From: Agrococcus baldri
GTDB lineage: Bacteria; Actinomycetota; Actinomycetes; Actinomycetales; Microbacteriaceae
DNA length: 64,000 nt
NCBI GenBank assembly: GCA_900114805.1
Contig: FOZN01000002.1
Location: 620,001-684,000, forward strand
Direction of reading: 5' to 3'
Shown here: in pieces, positions 26,021-33,021 of the stretch
Layout: each line of letters opens with the position of its first letter
Position numbering within the stretch: the first letter of the stretch is position 1
Translations under genes and position numbers: made by a program
The notes under the pieces: model-generated
What the model saw: the letters and a program-made list of their open reading frames with translations, nothing else
Database searches by the model: none
What the model was told of the DNA's origin: nothing

Positions 26021-27340
26021 ATGACGCAGACCGCCATCATCGTCGGTGCAGGACTCGGCGGGCTCTCCGCCGCCCGCGGCCTCGAGGCCGCCGGCTGGCA
26101 GGTGCGGGTGCTCGAGGCGGCCCCGCAGGTGCGAGCCCTCGGCGCCGGCATCTCCATCACCGAGAACGGCCTCAGCGCGCTCGACGAGCTGGGCGTGGGC
26201 GACGCGGTGCGTGAGCGCGCGGTTCGCTCGCTGCCCGAGGGCATCTACACCGACCAGGGCTCGCCCCTGCAGGAGGACTTCCACGCCGACTCCAGCGCCG
26301 TGCACGCCATCCACCGCGGCACGCTGCACGAGATCCTGCGCGGCGACCGCGAGGTCGAGACCGGCATGCGCGTGGTCTCGGCGACGGATGCGTCCGGCGG
26401 CGCCCGCGCGTCCGTCACGATCGAGCACGGCGCGGCCGACCCCGATTCGACCGACGCTCGCAGCGAGCGCGAGCGCCGCGCCGATCGCGTCCGCGGCACC
26501 AAGCTGGGCCGCCGCATCCACCGCGTGCTCGAGCCGGGTGACGACCCCATCGACCGCAAGGCCGAGCGCCGCGCCTCGAGGGATCAGGTGCGCGCAGTCC
26601 GCGACGCGCGCTTCGAGACCCTCGAGGCCGACCTGGTCATCGGCGCCGACGGCATCGACTCGGCCGTGCGGAAGGCGCTCTGGCCGAAGGCCCGCACCGA
26701 CTACTCCGGCGCCACCACCTGGCTCGGCGTCGTGCAGGCAGAGGCCGACTCGCCCGCCGGACCGCGCATGTACCTGGGCCGCGGCGCCGAGTTCGGCATG
26801 GAGCCGATCGACGGCGGCCGCGTCTACTGGTGGGGGATGGCCCTGGCCCGCATGGGCGGGCACGCCGAGGACGAGATCGCGGCGGCGCAGCGGCAGTTCG
26901 ACGACTGGGCGCCGGAGGTGCGCGACCACATCGCGGCGACGTCGCAGGCGGGCATCATCCGCCGCGACCTGTGGTCGCTCGCCACCCGGCTGCGCAGCTA
27001 CCACCGGCCGGGCGTCGTGCTGGTCGGCGACGCCGCGCACGCGATGCTGCCCACGCTCGGCCAGGGCGGCAACAGCGCGTTCGAGGATGCCGCGACCCTC
27101 GGCATCCTGCTCGAGGACCATTCGCTCGAGCAGGCGCTGGTCGAGTACGACCGCGAGCGCGTCGAGCGCACGCAGCGCTTCATGGCCGTCGCCGAGCGCA
27201 TCGCGCGCACGAACACGCGCATGCGCAGCCCGCTGCTCGTGGCTGCCCGCAACGGCCTGCTCAACCTGACGCCGGCGCTCGCGACCGAGATCGCCGGCGA
27301 CTGGATGCTCGCCTGGCGCTCGCCGCGCCACACGAGCTGA
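26021..27340 (+). CDS. FAD-dependent monooxygenase (PHBH-like)
   Basis: 439 residues. Rossmann motif IIVGAGLGGLSAARGLEAAG (7-26), the DG-type motif LVIGADGIDSAVRKAL (205-220) and the ribose-binding GDAAHAMLPTLGQGGN are all present, so it is a group A flavoprotein monooxygenase. A charged, Arg-rich segment of about 60 residues (roughly 137-197) interrupts the usual spacing before the DG motif. ATG 26021 has TAGCCT (26008-26013) seven bases upstream (leaderless). The substrate is unknown; neighbours give no pathway. Confidence 0.85.
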   Translation: MTQTAIIVGAGLGGLSAARGLEAAGWQVRVLEAAPQVRALGAGISITENGLSALDELGVGDAVRERAVRSLPEGIYTDQGSPLQEDFHADSSAVHAIHRGTLHEILRGDREVETGMRVVSATDASGGARASVTIEHGAADPDSTDARSERERRADRVRGTKLGRRIHRVLEPGDDPIDRKAERRASRDQVRAVRDARFETLEADLVIGADGIDSAVRKALWPKARTDYSGATTWLGVVQAEADSPAGPRMYLGRGAEFGMEPIDGGRVYWWGMALARMGGHAEDEIAAAQRQFDDWAPEVRDHIAATSQAGIIRRDLWSLATRLRSYHRPGVVLVGDAAHAMLPTLGQGGNSAFEDAATLGILLEDHSLEQALVEYDRERVERTQRFMAVAERIARTNTRMRSPLLVAARNGLLNLTPALATEIAGDWMLAWRSPRHTS

Positions 27341-27394
27341 GGCCGACTGCCACGGCGGGCGGATGCGCTCGGTTGCGGTTGGGGGACAGGCACT

Positions 27395-27622
27395 CTCAGC
27401 AGATGGGTAGTTCTCCCCATCGACGGTTCCTAGGGAGTGGGCATACCGTGAATGCACAGCCCGGCTGGGGCCCCGCAAGGGGAAATCGGGCTTTGACAGG
27501 GTCCGAGCGCTTCGGTGATCGGATGCAGAGGGAGCCTCGCTACATGGACGAGGCATTGCACGGCGCTTCGGTGCTGTCCTACTTTGCAAGGTGGGTCCGA
27601 TCGTGATGGTCGGACCCCCTTC
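27395..27622 (+). ncRNA. Structured non-coding RNA candidate
   Basis: A run of well-formed hairpins fills a gene-free gap. GATGGG/CCCATC (27402-27421); ACGGT/ACCGT (27423-27449); AGCCCG/CGGGCT (27458-27492), which encloses CCCC-GCAA-GGGG with a GNRA loop; CCGA/TCGG (27503-27522) with a C(UUCG)G loop; TGCA/TGCA outside GCCTCG/CGAGGC (27524-27560); CGGCGC-UUCG-GUGCUG (27561-27576). A final stem GGGTCCGATC/GGTCGGACCC (27593-27617) is extended by AAGG/CCTT. No ORF here looks coding. The 3' arm of the final stem could equally pair with GGGTCCGAGC at 27499-27508. Strand is inferred from the terminator-like stem and the G-U pairs. I cannot name the family; the raiA-motif and 6S RNA are candidates to test. 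Confidence 0.65.
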
Positions 27623-27628
27623 GCATAT

Positions 27629-28039
27629 CTACCGGCGAGAGCGTTCGCCCAGCAGCAGCGGGAACACGAGCTCGCGGTTCAGCGGCGCCTCCGCCTCATC
27701 GTCGATGCCGACCGCCGGGTCGATCCAGCGCACCGCCTCGATCTCCGCCCGCGGCTCCGGCGCGATCGGGTCCCGGGTGCGGAACACGCTCGCCCGCAGT
27801 GCGAAGCCCGCTTCGTTCGCCGCCCGGGTCTCGAACTCCCCCATCGACTCGATGCGGTCGAGCCCGATCTCGACGCCCAGCTCCTCCTGCACCTCGCGCA
27901 CGGCGCACTCGGCCGCGCTCTCGCCGGTCTCGGGCTTGCCGCCCGGCAGCATCCAGCGATCGGTGCCGCGCTTGCGCACCGTCAGCACCGCGCCGTCGGC
28001 GCGCTCGAAGCAGATCGCCGACACGATGATGACGCTCAT
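27629..28039 (-). CDS. NUDIX hydrolase
   Basis: 136 residues with a perfect Nudix box: GKPETGESAAECAVREVQEELG (Gx5Ex7REx2EExG), residues 34-55 approximately. Short family members like this hydrolyse nucleotide diphosphate derivatives or act as MutT-like housecleaning enzymes; the substrate is unknown. The start ATG 28039 has TACCCT (complement of 28046-28051) six bases upstream (leaderless). Its end lies just past the RNA terminator-like stem. Confidence 0.92.
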   Translation of the reverse strand: MSVIIVSAICFERADGAVLTVRKRGTDRWMLPGGKPETGESAAECAVREVQEELGVEIGLDRIESMGEFETRAANEAGFALRASVFRTRDPIAPEPRAEIEAVRWIDPAVGIDDEAEAPLNRELVFPLLLGERSRR

Positions 28040-28177
28040 GCGGCCAGGGTAGAGCGGCCAGCGCGGGCCGCGCGACCGCACGCGTGCCATGAGCGCGGCG
28101 CGCGAGACGACGCATCCGCTGTGCATCGTCTACAGGCGGTGCATCACCCCTGCGCCGGCCGGGCTAGCGTCGCACCC

Positions 28178-28663
28178 ATGCGCCTCCCCACCTGGCACCA
28201 GCTCAGTCACGACGCGCGCGCGACCAAGGCGGTCATGAACCTGTGGCCGCCCTACCGCTTCGCGGGCATCCGCATCGAGCGGATGTCGAGCGACTTCCGG
28301 CACGTGCGCGTGCGGCTCGGCTTCCACCCGCTGACGCGCAACTACGTCGGCACGCAGTTCGGCGGCTCGCTGTTCTCGATGACGGATGCGTTCTGGATGA
28401 TCATGGTGCTGCGCAACCTCGGCGACCACTATCTCGTCTGGGACAAGCGCGGCGAGATCGAGTTCCTCAAGCCCGGCAAGGGGCCGGTGCGCGCGGAGTT
28501 CCACGTGACGGATGCGCTGCTCGACGAGCTGCGCGAGGGCACCTCGGGTGGCGCGAAGGTACTGCGCTGGGTGGAGACGGCGATCCGCGACGAGGCCGGC
28601 GAGACGGTCGCGATCGTGCGCAAGCAGCTCTATGTGCGGCGCAAGCAGCGCGCCGCGGCGTAG
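28178..28663 (+). CDS. DUF4442 hotdog-fold thioesterase-like protein
   Basis: 161 residues. The hotdog signature is HPLTRNYVGTQFGGSLFSMTD (about residues 50-70) followed by WDKRGEIEFLKPGKGPV, as in the DUF4442/YiiD C-terminal-type family of putative acyl-CoA thioesterases. Catalytic residues are not established for this group. ATG 28178 has TAGCGT (28165-28170) seven bases upstream (leaderless). Convergent with the AsnC-type gene, nine bases away. Confidence 0.82.
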   Translation: MRLPTWHQLSHDARATKAVMNLWPPYRFAGIRIERMSSDFRHVRVRLGFHPLTRNYVGTQFGGSLFSMTDAFWMIMVLRNLGDHYLVWDKRGEIEFLKPGKGPVRAEFHVTDALLDELREGTSGGAKVLRWVETAIRDEAGETVAIVRKQLYVRRKQRAAA

Positions 28664-28672
28664 ACCCGCAGC

Positions 28673-29110
28673 TCAGCCCGCGTGGCGGCTGATGAGCTTC
28701 GACAGCAGGATCGCCGAGGTGGTGTGATCGACCGAGGCGGCAGCGCGCACCTTCTCGAGCGCCTCCTCGAAGGCGATCACGTCGCGCGCGCGCATCATGA
28801 CGATCGCGTCGGCGGTGCCGGTGACGGTGCTCGCCTCGATCACCTCGGGCACGCCCGAGAGCATCCGCTTGAGGTCGGCGGGGGAGACGGTGCCGCGGCA
28901 GAAGAGCTCGACGTAGGCCTCGGTGGCGAGGCCCTCGACCTTCGGATCGATCTGCACCGTGAAGCCGCGGATGACGCCGTCGGCGATGAGCCGGTCGATG
29001 CGCCGCTTCACCGCGGAGGCGGACAGCCCCACCTCGGCGCCGATGTCGGCGTAGCCCGCGCGGGCGTTCAGTCGCAGCTGATCGATGATGCCGTGGTCGA
29101 TGCGGTCCAT
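28673..29110 (-). CDS. Lrp/AsnC-family transcriptional regulator
   Basis: 145 residues. The HTH (ADIGAEVGLSASAVKRRIDRLIADGVI, about 22-48) is followed by the RAM ligand-binding/oligomerisation domain (TEAYVELFCRG..., about 65-140). It is divergent from a ddaH-like/rocD operon, so control of arginine/ornithine catabolism is likely, as with other AsnC-type regulators next to amino-acid catabolic genes. ATG 29110 has TACATT (complement of 29118-29123) seven bases upstream (leaderless). Confidence 0.92.
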   Translation of the reverse strand: MDRIDHGIIDQLRLNARAGYADIGAEVGLSASAVKRRIDRLIADGVIRGFTVQIDPKVEGLATEAYVELFCRGTVSPADLKRMLSGVPEVIEASTVTGTADAIVMMRARDVIAFEEALEKVRAAASVDHTTSAILLSKLISRHAG

Positions 29111-29117
29111 CTGCACG

Positions 29118-29200
29118 AATGTACGGCCATCACTGTCGATTCGCAACAAACATGCGCGTCGACCCCACCGATTGCGTCGAATCGTTGCGACCATCGAAGC
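29118..29200. promoter_or_regulatory. AsnC-ddaH divergent control region
   Basis: Holds the regulator's -10 (complement of 29118-29123) and candidate half-sites: CGCAAC at 29142-29147, and its inverse GTTGCG at 29184-29189, with TTGCG also at 29172-29176 and TCGATTCG / TCGAATCG pieces beside them. Plausible Lrp-family binding sites; not a recognised consensus. Confidence 0.4.
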
Positions 29201-30100
29201 ATGCACCAGGAGACGACCGCCGCGCGCCCGGAGACCACGGCACACACAGCGACCACGGCCCACACTGAGACCATGACCAGCGCCGCGACCGATCCGACCC
29301 GCACCCCCGTCCACAAGACGGTGCTGATGTGCCGACCGGAGCACTTCACGGTCACCTCCACGATCAACGTGTGGATGGATCCGTCGAAGCCCACCCGCAC
29401 CGACGTCGCTCTCGCGCAGTGGCAGACGCTGCACGACGCCTACACGCGGCTCGGCTACGACGTCGAGCTGATCGACCCGATCGACGGCCTCGACGACATG
29501 GTCTACGCGGCCAACGGCGGCTTCACGCTCGACGGCAAGGCCTACGGCGCCAAGTTCACCTACGCCGAGCGCATCCCCGAGGGCCCCGCCTACATGGAGT
29601 GGTTCGGCGCGAACGGCTTCGAGGTGCACGAGCCCGAGCACGTCAACGAGGGCGAGGGCGACATGCTGCTCTCGGCCGGCGCCATCCTGGCCGGCCATGG
29701 CTTCCGCACCAGCCTCGACTCGCACGACGAGCTGCGCGGCATCTTCGACCGCGAAGTCGTCAGCCTGCGTCTGGTCGACCCGCGGTTCTACCATCTCGAC
29801 ACCGCGATGGCGATCCTCGACGGAGACAACATCGCCTACCTGCCGGCCGCGTTCGACGACGCCGGCCGCGCGGAGCTCGAGCGCCGCTACCCCGACGCCA
29901 TCCTCGTGGACGAGGCCGACGCATCCGTCCTGGGCCTGAACTCGTTCGGCGACGGCCGCACCATGGTGATCGCCCAGCGCGCCACCGGCTTCGAGCGCCA
30001 GCTGCGCTCGCGCGGCTACGAGACCATCGGCCTCGACCTGTCGGAGCTGCTGCTGGGCGGCGGCGGCATCAAGTGCTGCACGCTCGAGCTGCGCCGATGA
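29201..30100 (+). CDS. Dimethylargininase / arginine hydrolase-family protein
   Basis: 299 residues, guanidino-group-modifying (pentein) fold. Active-site candidates: His198 in RFYHLDTAM, acidic residues in EGEGDML (150-156), and Cys292 in GGGIKCCTL. At the position where arginine deiminases carry Asp (TRD-type motif) this protein has Asn105 in VYAANGGF. Annotated relatives are called DDAH, which hydrolyses dimethylarginine to citrulline. Translational coupling (ATGA) to an ornithine aminotransferase instead suggests a product feeding ornithine. The first 24 residues are a Thr/His repeat; ATG 29273 (residue 25) is an alternative start closer to the family norm. Confidence 0.82.
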   Translation: MHQETTAARPETTAHTATTAHTETMTSAATDPTRTPVHKTVLMCRPEHFTVTSTINVWMDPSKPTRTDVALAQWQTLHDAYTRLGYDVELIDPIDGLDDMVYAANGGFTLDGKAYGAKFTYAERIPEGPAYMEWFGANGFEVHEPEHVNEGEGDMLLSAGAILAGHGFRTSLDSHDELRGIFDREVVSLRLVDPRFYHLDTAMAILDGDNIAYLPAAFDDAGRAELERRYPDAILVDEADASVLGLNSFGDGRTMVIAQRATGFERQLRSRGYETIGLDLSELLLGGGGIKCCTLELRR

Positions 30101-31314
30101 CGGACACAGTGAGCACGACGACGGCCGCCGCGATCGACCAGGTCGAGGCGCACGCCGCGCACAACTACCACCCGCTGCCGGTCGTCGTCGAGACAGCGGC
30201 GGGCGCCTGGGTCACCGACGTCGACGGCCGCCGCTACCTCGACTGCCTCGCCGCCTACTCGTCGATGAACTTCGGCCACGGCAACCCCCGGCTGCTGGCG
30301 GCCGCGCACGCGCAGCTCGACCGGGTCACGCTCACCAGCCGCGCCTTCCACTCGGTGGCGCTCGGCCCCTTCGTGGAGGCGCTCGCGGCGCTGGCGAAGA
30401 AGGACATGGTGCTGCCGATGAACACCGGCGCCGAGGCGGTCGAGTCGGGCATCAAGGTCGCCCGCCGCTGGGCGTACCAGGTGAAGGGCGTGCCCGCCGG
30501 GCAGGCGGAGATCATCGTGATGGAGGGCAACTTCCACGGCCGCACCACCACCATCGTGTCGTTCTCGGACGACCCGGATGCGCGTGAGGGCTACGCGCCG
30601 TTCACGCCCGGCTTCGTGCGCGTGCCGTTCGGCGATGTCGCAGCGCTCGAGGCCGCGATCACGCCGAACACGGCCGCCGTGCTGCTCGAGCCCATCCAGG
30701 GCGAGGCCGGCATCAACGTGCCCCCGGCCGGCTACCTGCAGGCGGTGCGCGAGCTCACCGAGCGCGAGAATGTGCTCTTCATCGCCGACGAGATCCAGTC
30801 GGGCCTGGGGCGCACGGGCGCGACCTTCCAGTGCGACAACGAGGGCGTCGTGCCCGACGTCTACCTGCTGGGCAAGGCGCTCGGCGGCGGCGTCGTGCCG
30901 GTCTCGGCCGTGGTCGCGAACCGCGACGTGCTGGGTGTGCTGACGCCCGGCTCGCACGGCTCGACCTTCGGCGGCAACCCGCTCGCGGCGGCGGTCGGGC
31001 TCGAAGTGGTGCGGATGCTCGAGGAGGGCGAGATGCAGGCTCGCGCCCGCGAGCTCGGCGCCCGGCTGCACGAGGGGCTGCGCGAGCTGCTCGGCCACGG
31101 CGTCACCGCGGTGCGCGGGGTGGGCCTATGGGCAGGCATCGACATCGACCCCGCCGTGGGCACGGCGCGCGACGTCTGCATGCGGCTGCTGGAGGCCGGC
31201 ATCCTCGCGAAGGACACGCACGGCCAGACCGTGCGGCTGGCGCCGCCGATCGTGATCGACGAGGCCGACCTCGACATGCTGGTGCGCGAGTTCCGCGCGG
31301 CCGTCGGCGCGTAG
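30097..31314 (+). CDS. rocD: Ornithine--oxo-acid aminotransferase
   Basis: 405 residues, class III PLP aminotransferase. It shows AAYSSMNFGHGNPRLL, MNTGAEAVESGIKVARRW, GNFHGRTTTIVSFS, LFIADEIQSGLGRTG and the PLP lysine in YLLGKALGGGVVPVSA, all typical of ornithine delta-aminotransferase (ornithine + 2-oxoglutarate to glutamate semialdehyde + glutamate). The start overlaps the preceding stop (ATGA). Its product, P5C/glutamate semialdehyde, is what a functional P5C dehydrogenase would oxidise. Confidence 0.92.
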   Translation: MTDTVSTTTAAAIDQVEAHAAHNYHPLPVVVETAAGAWVTDVDGRRYLDCLAAYSSMNFGHGNPRLLAAAHAQLDRVTLTSRAFHSVALGPFVEALAALAKKDMVLPMNTGAEAVESGIKVARRWAYQVKGVPAGQAEIIVMEGNFHGRTTTIVSFSDDPDAREGYAPFTPGFVRVPFGDVAALEAAITPNTAAVLLEPIQGEAGINVPPAGYLQAVRELTERENVLFIADEIQSGLGRTGATFQCDNEGVVPDVYLLGKALGGGVVPVSAVVANRDVLGVLTPGSHGSTFGGNPLAAAVGLEVVRMLEEGEMQARARELGARLHEGLRELLGHGVTAVRGVGLWAGIDIDPAVGTARDVCMRLLEAGILAKDTHGQTVRLAPPIVIDEADLDMLVREFRAAVGA

Positions 31315-31323
31315 CCGCGCGGC

Positions 31324-31620
31324 TCAGCCCAGCAGCTCCAGCAGCGCGCGCCGGTAGTCGCGGAACGCCGCCCTGCCCTCGAGCGTGATGCCGATCGAGG
31401 TGACCGGGCGCTTGCCCGCGAACGCCTTCACGATCGTGACGTAGCCGGCCGCCTCGAGCTTGGCCAGGTGCGTGGTGAGGTTGCCGGCGGTCATCGTCAG
31501 CAGCTCCTGCAGCCGCGGGAACGTGACGGTGTCGCCCTCCTCGAGCAGGTCGTTCAGTGTCGTGACGATCCGCAGCCGGGATGGCGCATGGATGACCGGA
31601 TCGAGCTCCCCCATCGTCAT
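31324..31620 (-). CDS. Winged-helix (MarR/ArsR-like) transcriptional regulator
   Basis: 98 residues: ELDPVIHAPSRLRIVTTLNDL, then a helix-turn-helix TFPRLQELLTMTAGNLTTHLAKLEAAGYV and a wing with KAFAGKRPVTSIGITLEGR. This is the small winged-helix/DUF2089-like type often encoded with a membrane protein. The start overlaps the upstream membrane gene's stop (ATGA), so the two are translationally coupled. It probably autoregulates the promoter at 32292-32320. Confidence 0.85.
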   Translation of the reverse strand: MTMGELDPVIHAPSRLRIVTTLNDLLEEGDTVTFPRLQELLTMTAGNLTTHLAKLEAAGYVTIVKAFAGKRPVTSIGITLEGRAAFRDYRRALLELLG

Positions 31621-32285
31621 GCCCGCGGGGACGAGGCGATCGAGCGGCCGAGCATCCACGCGAAGGCGAGCATCAGGCCGCCGCCCATGATCGCGTACAG
31701 CAGCAGGTGGTGCGGGGCGCCGACGAGCGTGGCGACGATGGCGAGCACCGCGATCGCGAGCCCGAAGTAGAACTGCGCGTACGATCGGGTCATCGCCGAG
31801 CCGACCATGTAGATCACCCCGGCGATCAGCACGAAGGCGCCGACATAGAGCAGCGCCGCGGTGGCCGCGTCGATCTCGACGTGGGCGCGCAGCGCGCTGA
31901 GGAACAGCCACATGGCGACGAACGCGGCGGCGGAGGCAAGCCCGTAGAGCTTGCCGGCCGTCGTCGATGACCCCTGCACACCCCGGCCCATCCGCATGCC
32001 GGTCACGGTCGAGACGGCGATGCCGAGCGCGATGGCCGCGCCGAAGAGCCACCACTCGAGACCTGCCGACAGTGTGAAGAGCGGATTGCCACCGTCCTCG
32101 CCGCTCCACAGCGCGAGGAAGCCGACGATCCACGCGAGCGCCCAGCCGACGAGGATGATACGCACGCCGCGCGACTGCGAGCGCTGCACCGTGGTGCGCT
32201 GCGCCGACATGAGCTCGGCCATGCCGCGCGCATCGAGCGGCTGCTCCTCCTCGGGGAGCGGCTGCGGGTTCCGGTCGGCGTCCAT
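31617..32285 (-). CDS. Multi-pass membrane protein coupled to a winged-helix regulator
   Basis: 222 residues. A polar N-terminus of about 40 residues is followed by six hydrophobic segments (near 43-60, 72-95, 112-132, 142-163, 170-188, 195-212). No enzymatic motif seen. It is the first gene of a two-gene operon with the regulator. Promoter: TTGACA (complement of 32315-32320), 17-base spacer, CAAACT (complement of 32292-32297), six bases, ATG at 32285; leaderless. The function is unknown; genetic linkage suggests that the regulator senses something this protein handles. Confidence 0.75.
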   Translation of the reverse strand: MDADRNPQPLPEEEQPLDARGMAELMSAQRTTVQRSQSRGVRIILVGWALAWIVGFLALWSGEDGGNPLFTLSAGLEWWLFGAAIALGIAVSTVTGMRMGRGVQGSSTTAGKLYGLASAAAFVAMWLFLSALRAHVEIDAATAALLYVGAFVLIAGVIYMVGSAMTRSYAQFYFGLAIAVLAIVATLVGAPHHLLLYAIMGGGLMLAFAWMLGRSIASSPRA

Positions 32286-32290
32286 GCTTA

Positions 32291-32320
32291 GAGTTTGCAC
32301 CGCAAAGTAGTTTGTGTCAA
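32291..32320. promoter_or_regulatory. Promoter with TTTGC-ACC-GCAAA operator
   Basis: Minus-strand -35 TTGACA (complement of 32315-32320) and -10 CAAACT (complement of 32292-32297) are 17 bases apart. The inverted repeat TTTGC (32294-32298) / GCAAA (32302-32306) covers the -10, and AGTTTG is repeated at 32292 and 32309. On the plus strand TAGTTT (32308-32313) may be the -10 of the next gene. Confidence 0.6.
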
Positions 32321-32329
32321 GGTCGGAAG

Positions 32330-32950
32330 ATGAGCAGTGCCGCCGACCGCACCCCCGAGCCCGCCTGGCTGCAGCGGCTGCCCGAGCCGCAGCGCCGCCG
32401 CATGCGCGAGGGCAGCCACCATGCCGACCCGCGGCGCGTGGGCGCATCGATCGCCATCGGCGGCGGCCTCGTCTTCGCCTGCTCCTACGGCGATGGCGCG
32501 GTGGCCGAGCCGTGGCTGAGCGTGCTGCGCATCGCTGCGGTCGCGCTCGCGGCGCTCTGCGTCTGGCGGCTGTTCTTCGCGCCCGCAGCGCTCGGCGCAC
32601 CCGCGACCCCGCACCGCTTCGCCTGGCTGCTCTACCTCGGCTCCGTCGCGGCGATGCTCGCGGGCATCGCCGCGGGGCGAGCGCTGCTGGCAGGCATGGA
32701 TGCCGAGCACGCGGCGGGCTCGTGGATCGCCGTGTGCGTCGGTGCGCACTTCGTGCCGTTCGCGTGGGCGTTCCGAGAGCGGATGCTCGCCCGGCTCGGC
32801 CTGTTCGTCGCCGGTCTCGGGGTGGTCGGCGTCGCGCTCGCGCTCACCCTCGGCGAGCCGTGGGGCGAGCTCGGTGCGATCGTCGCCGGCCTGGCGCAGC
32901 TGGGGACGATCTCCGCGTGGGCGATGGGCGCACGGCGCGCACGCGGCTGA
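32330..32950 (+). CDS. Hypothetical membrane protein
   Basis: 206 residues. A charged N-terminus (PEPAWLQRLPEPQRRRMREGSHH) is followed by about six hydrophobic segments. No recognised domain. The start is the ATG at 32330 with GGTCGGAAG just upstream. It is divergent from the winged-helix operon and shares its operator region, so it may be co-regulated. Transcribed towards the two-component system but separated by 71 bases. Confidence 0.7.
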   Translation: MSSAADRTPEPAWLQRLPEPQRRRMREGSHHADPRRVGASIAIGGGLVFACSYGDGAVAEPWLSVLRIAAVALAALCVWRLFFAPAALGAPATPHRFAWLLYLGSVAAMLAGIAAGRALLAGMDAEHAAGSWIAVCVGAHFVPFAWAFRERMLARLGLFVAGLGVVGVALALTLGEPWGELGAIVAGLAQLGTISAWAMGARRARG

Positions 32951-33021
32951 CGCCGGAGTCCGCTCGCCGCTCACCCGAGCGGGCGATGCGGCCTCCAGGC
33001 GCGCGTGCGACCCTGGGGCGC

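Noticed and set aside
27494..27525. TTGACA as a -35 element inside the RNA candidate
   Set aside because: No acceptable -10 at 16-19 bases downstream; the bases fit conserved single-stranded RNA between helices.
27585..27622. T-box-like AAGGTGGGTCC before the terminator stem
   Set aside because: The rest of the T-box consensus and a downstream aminoacyl-tRNA-synthetase or amino-acid gene are missing.
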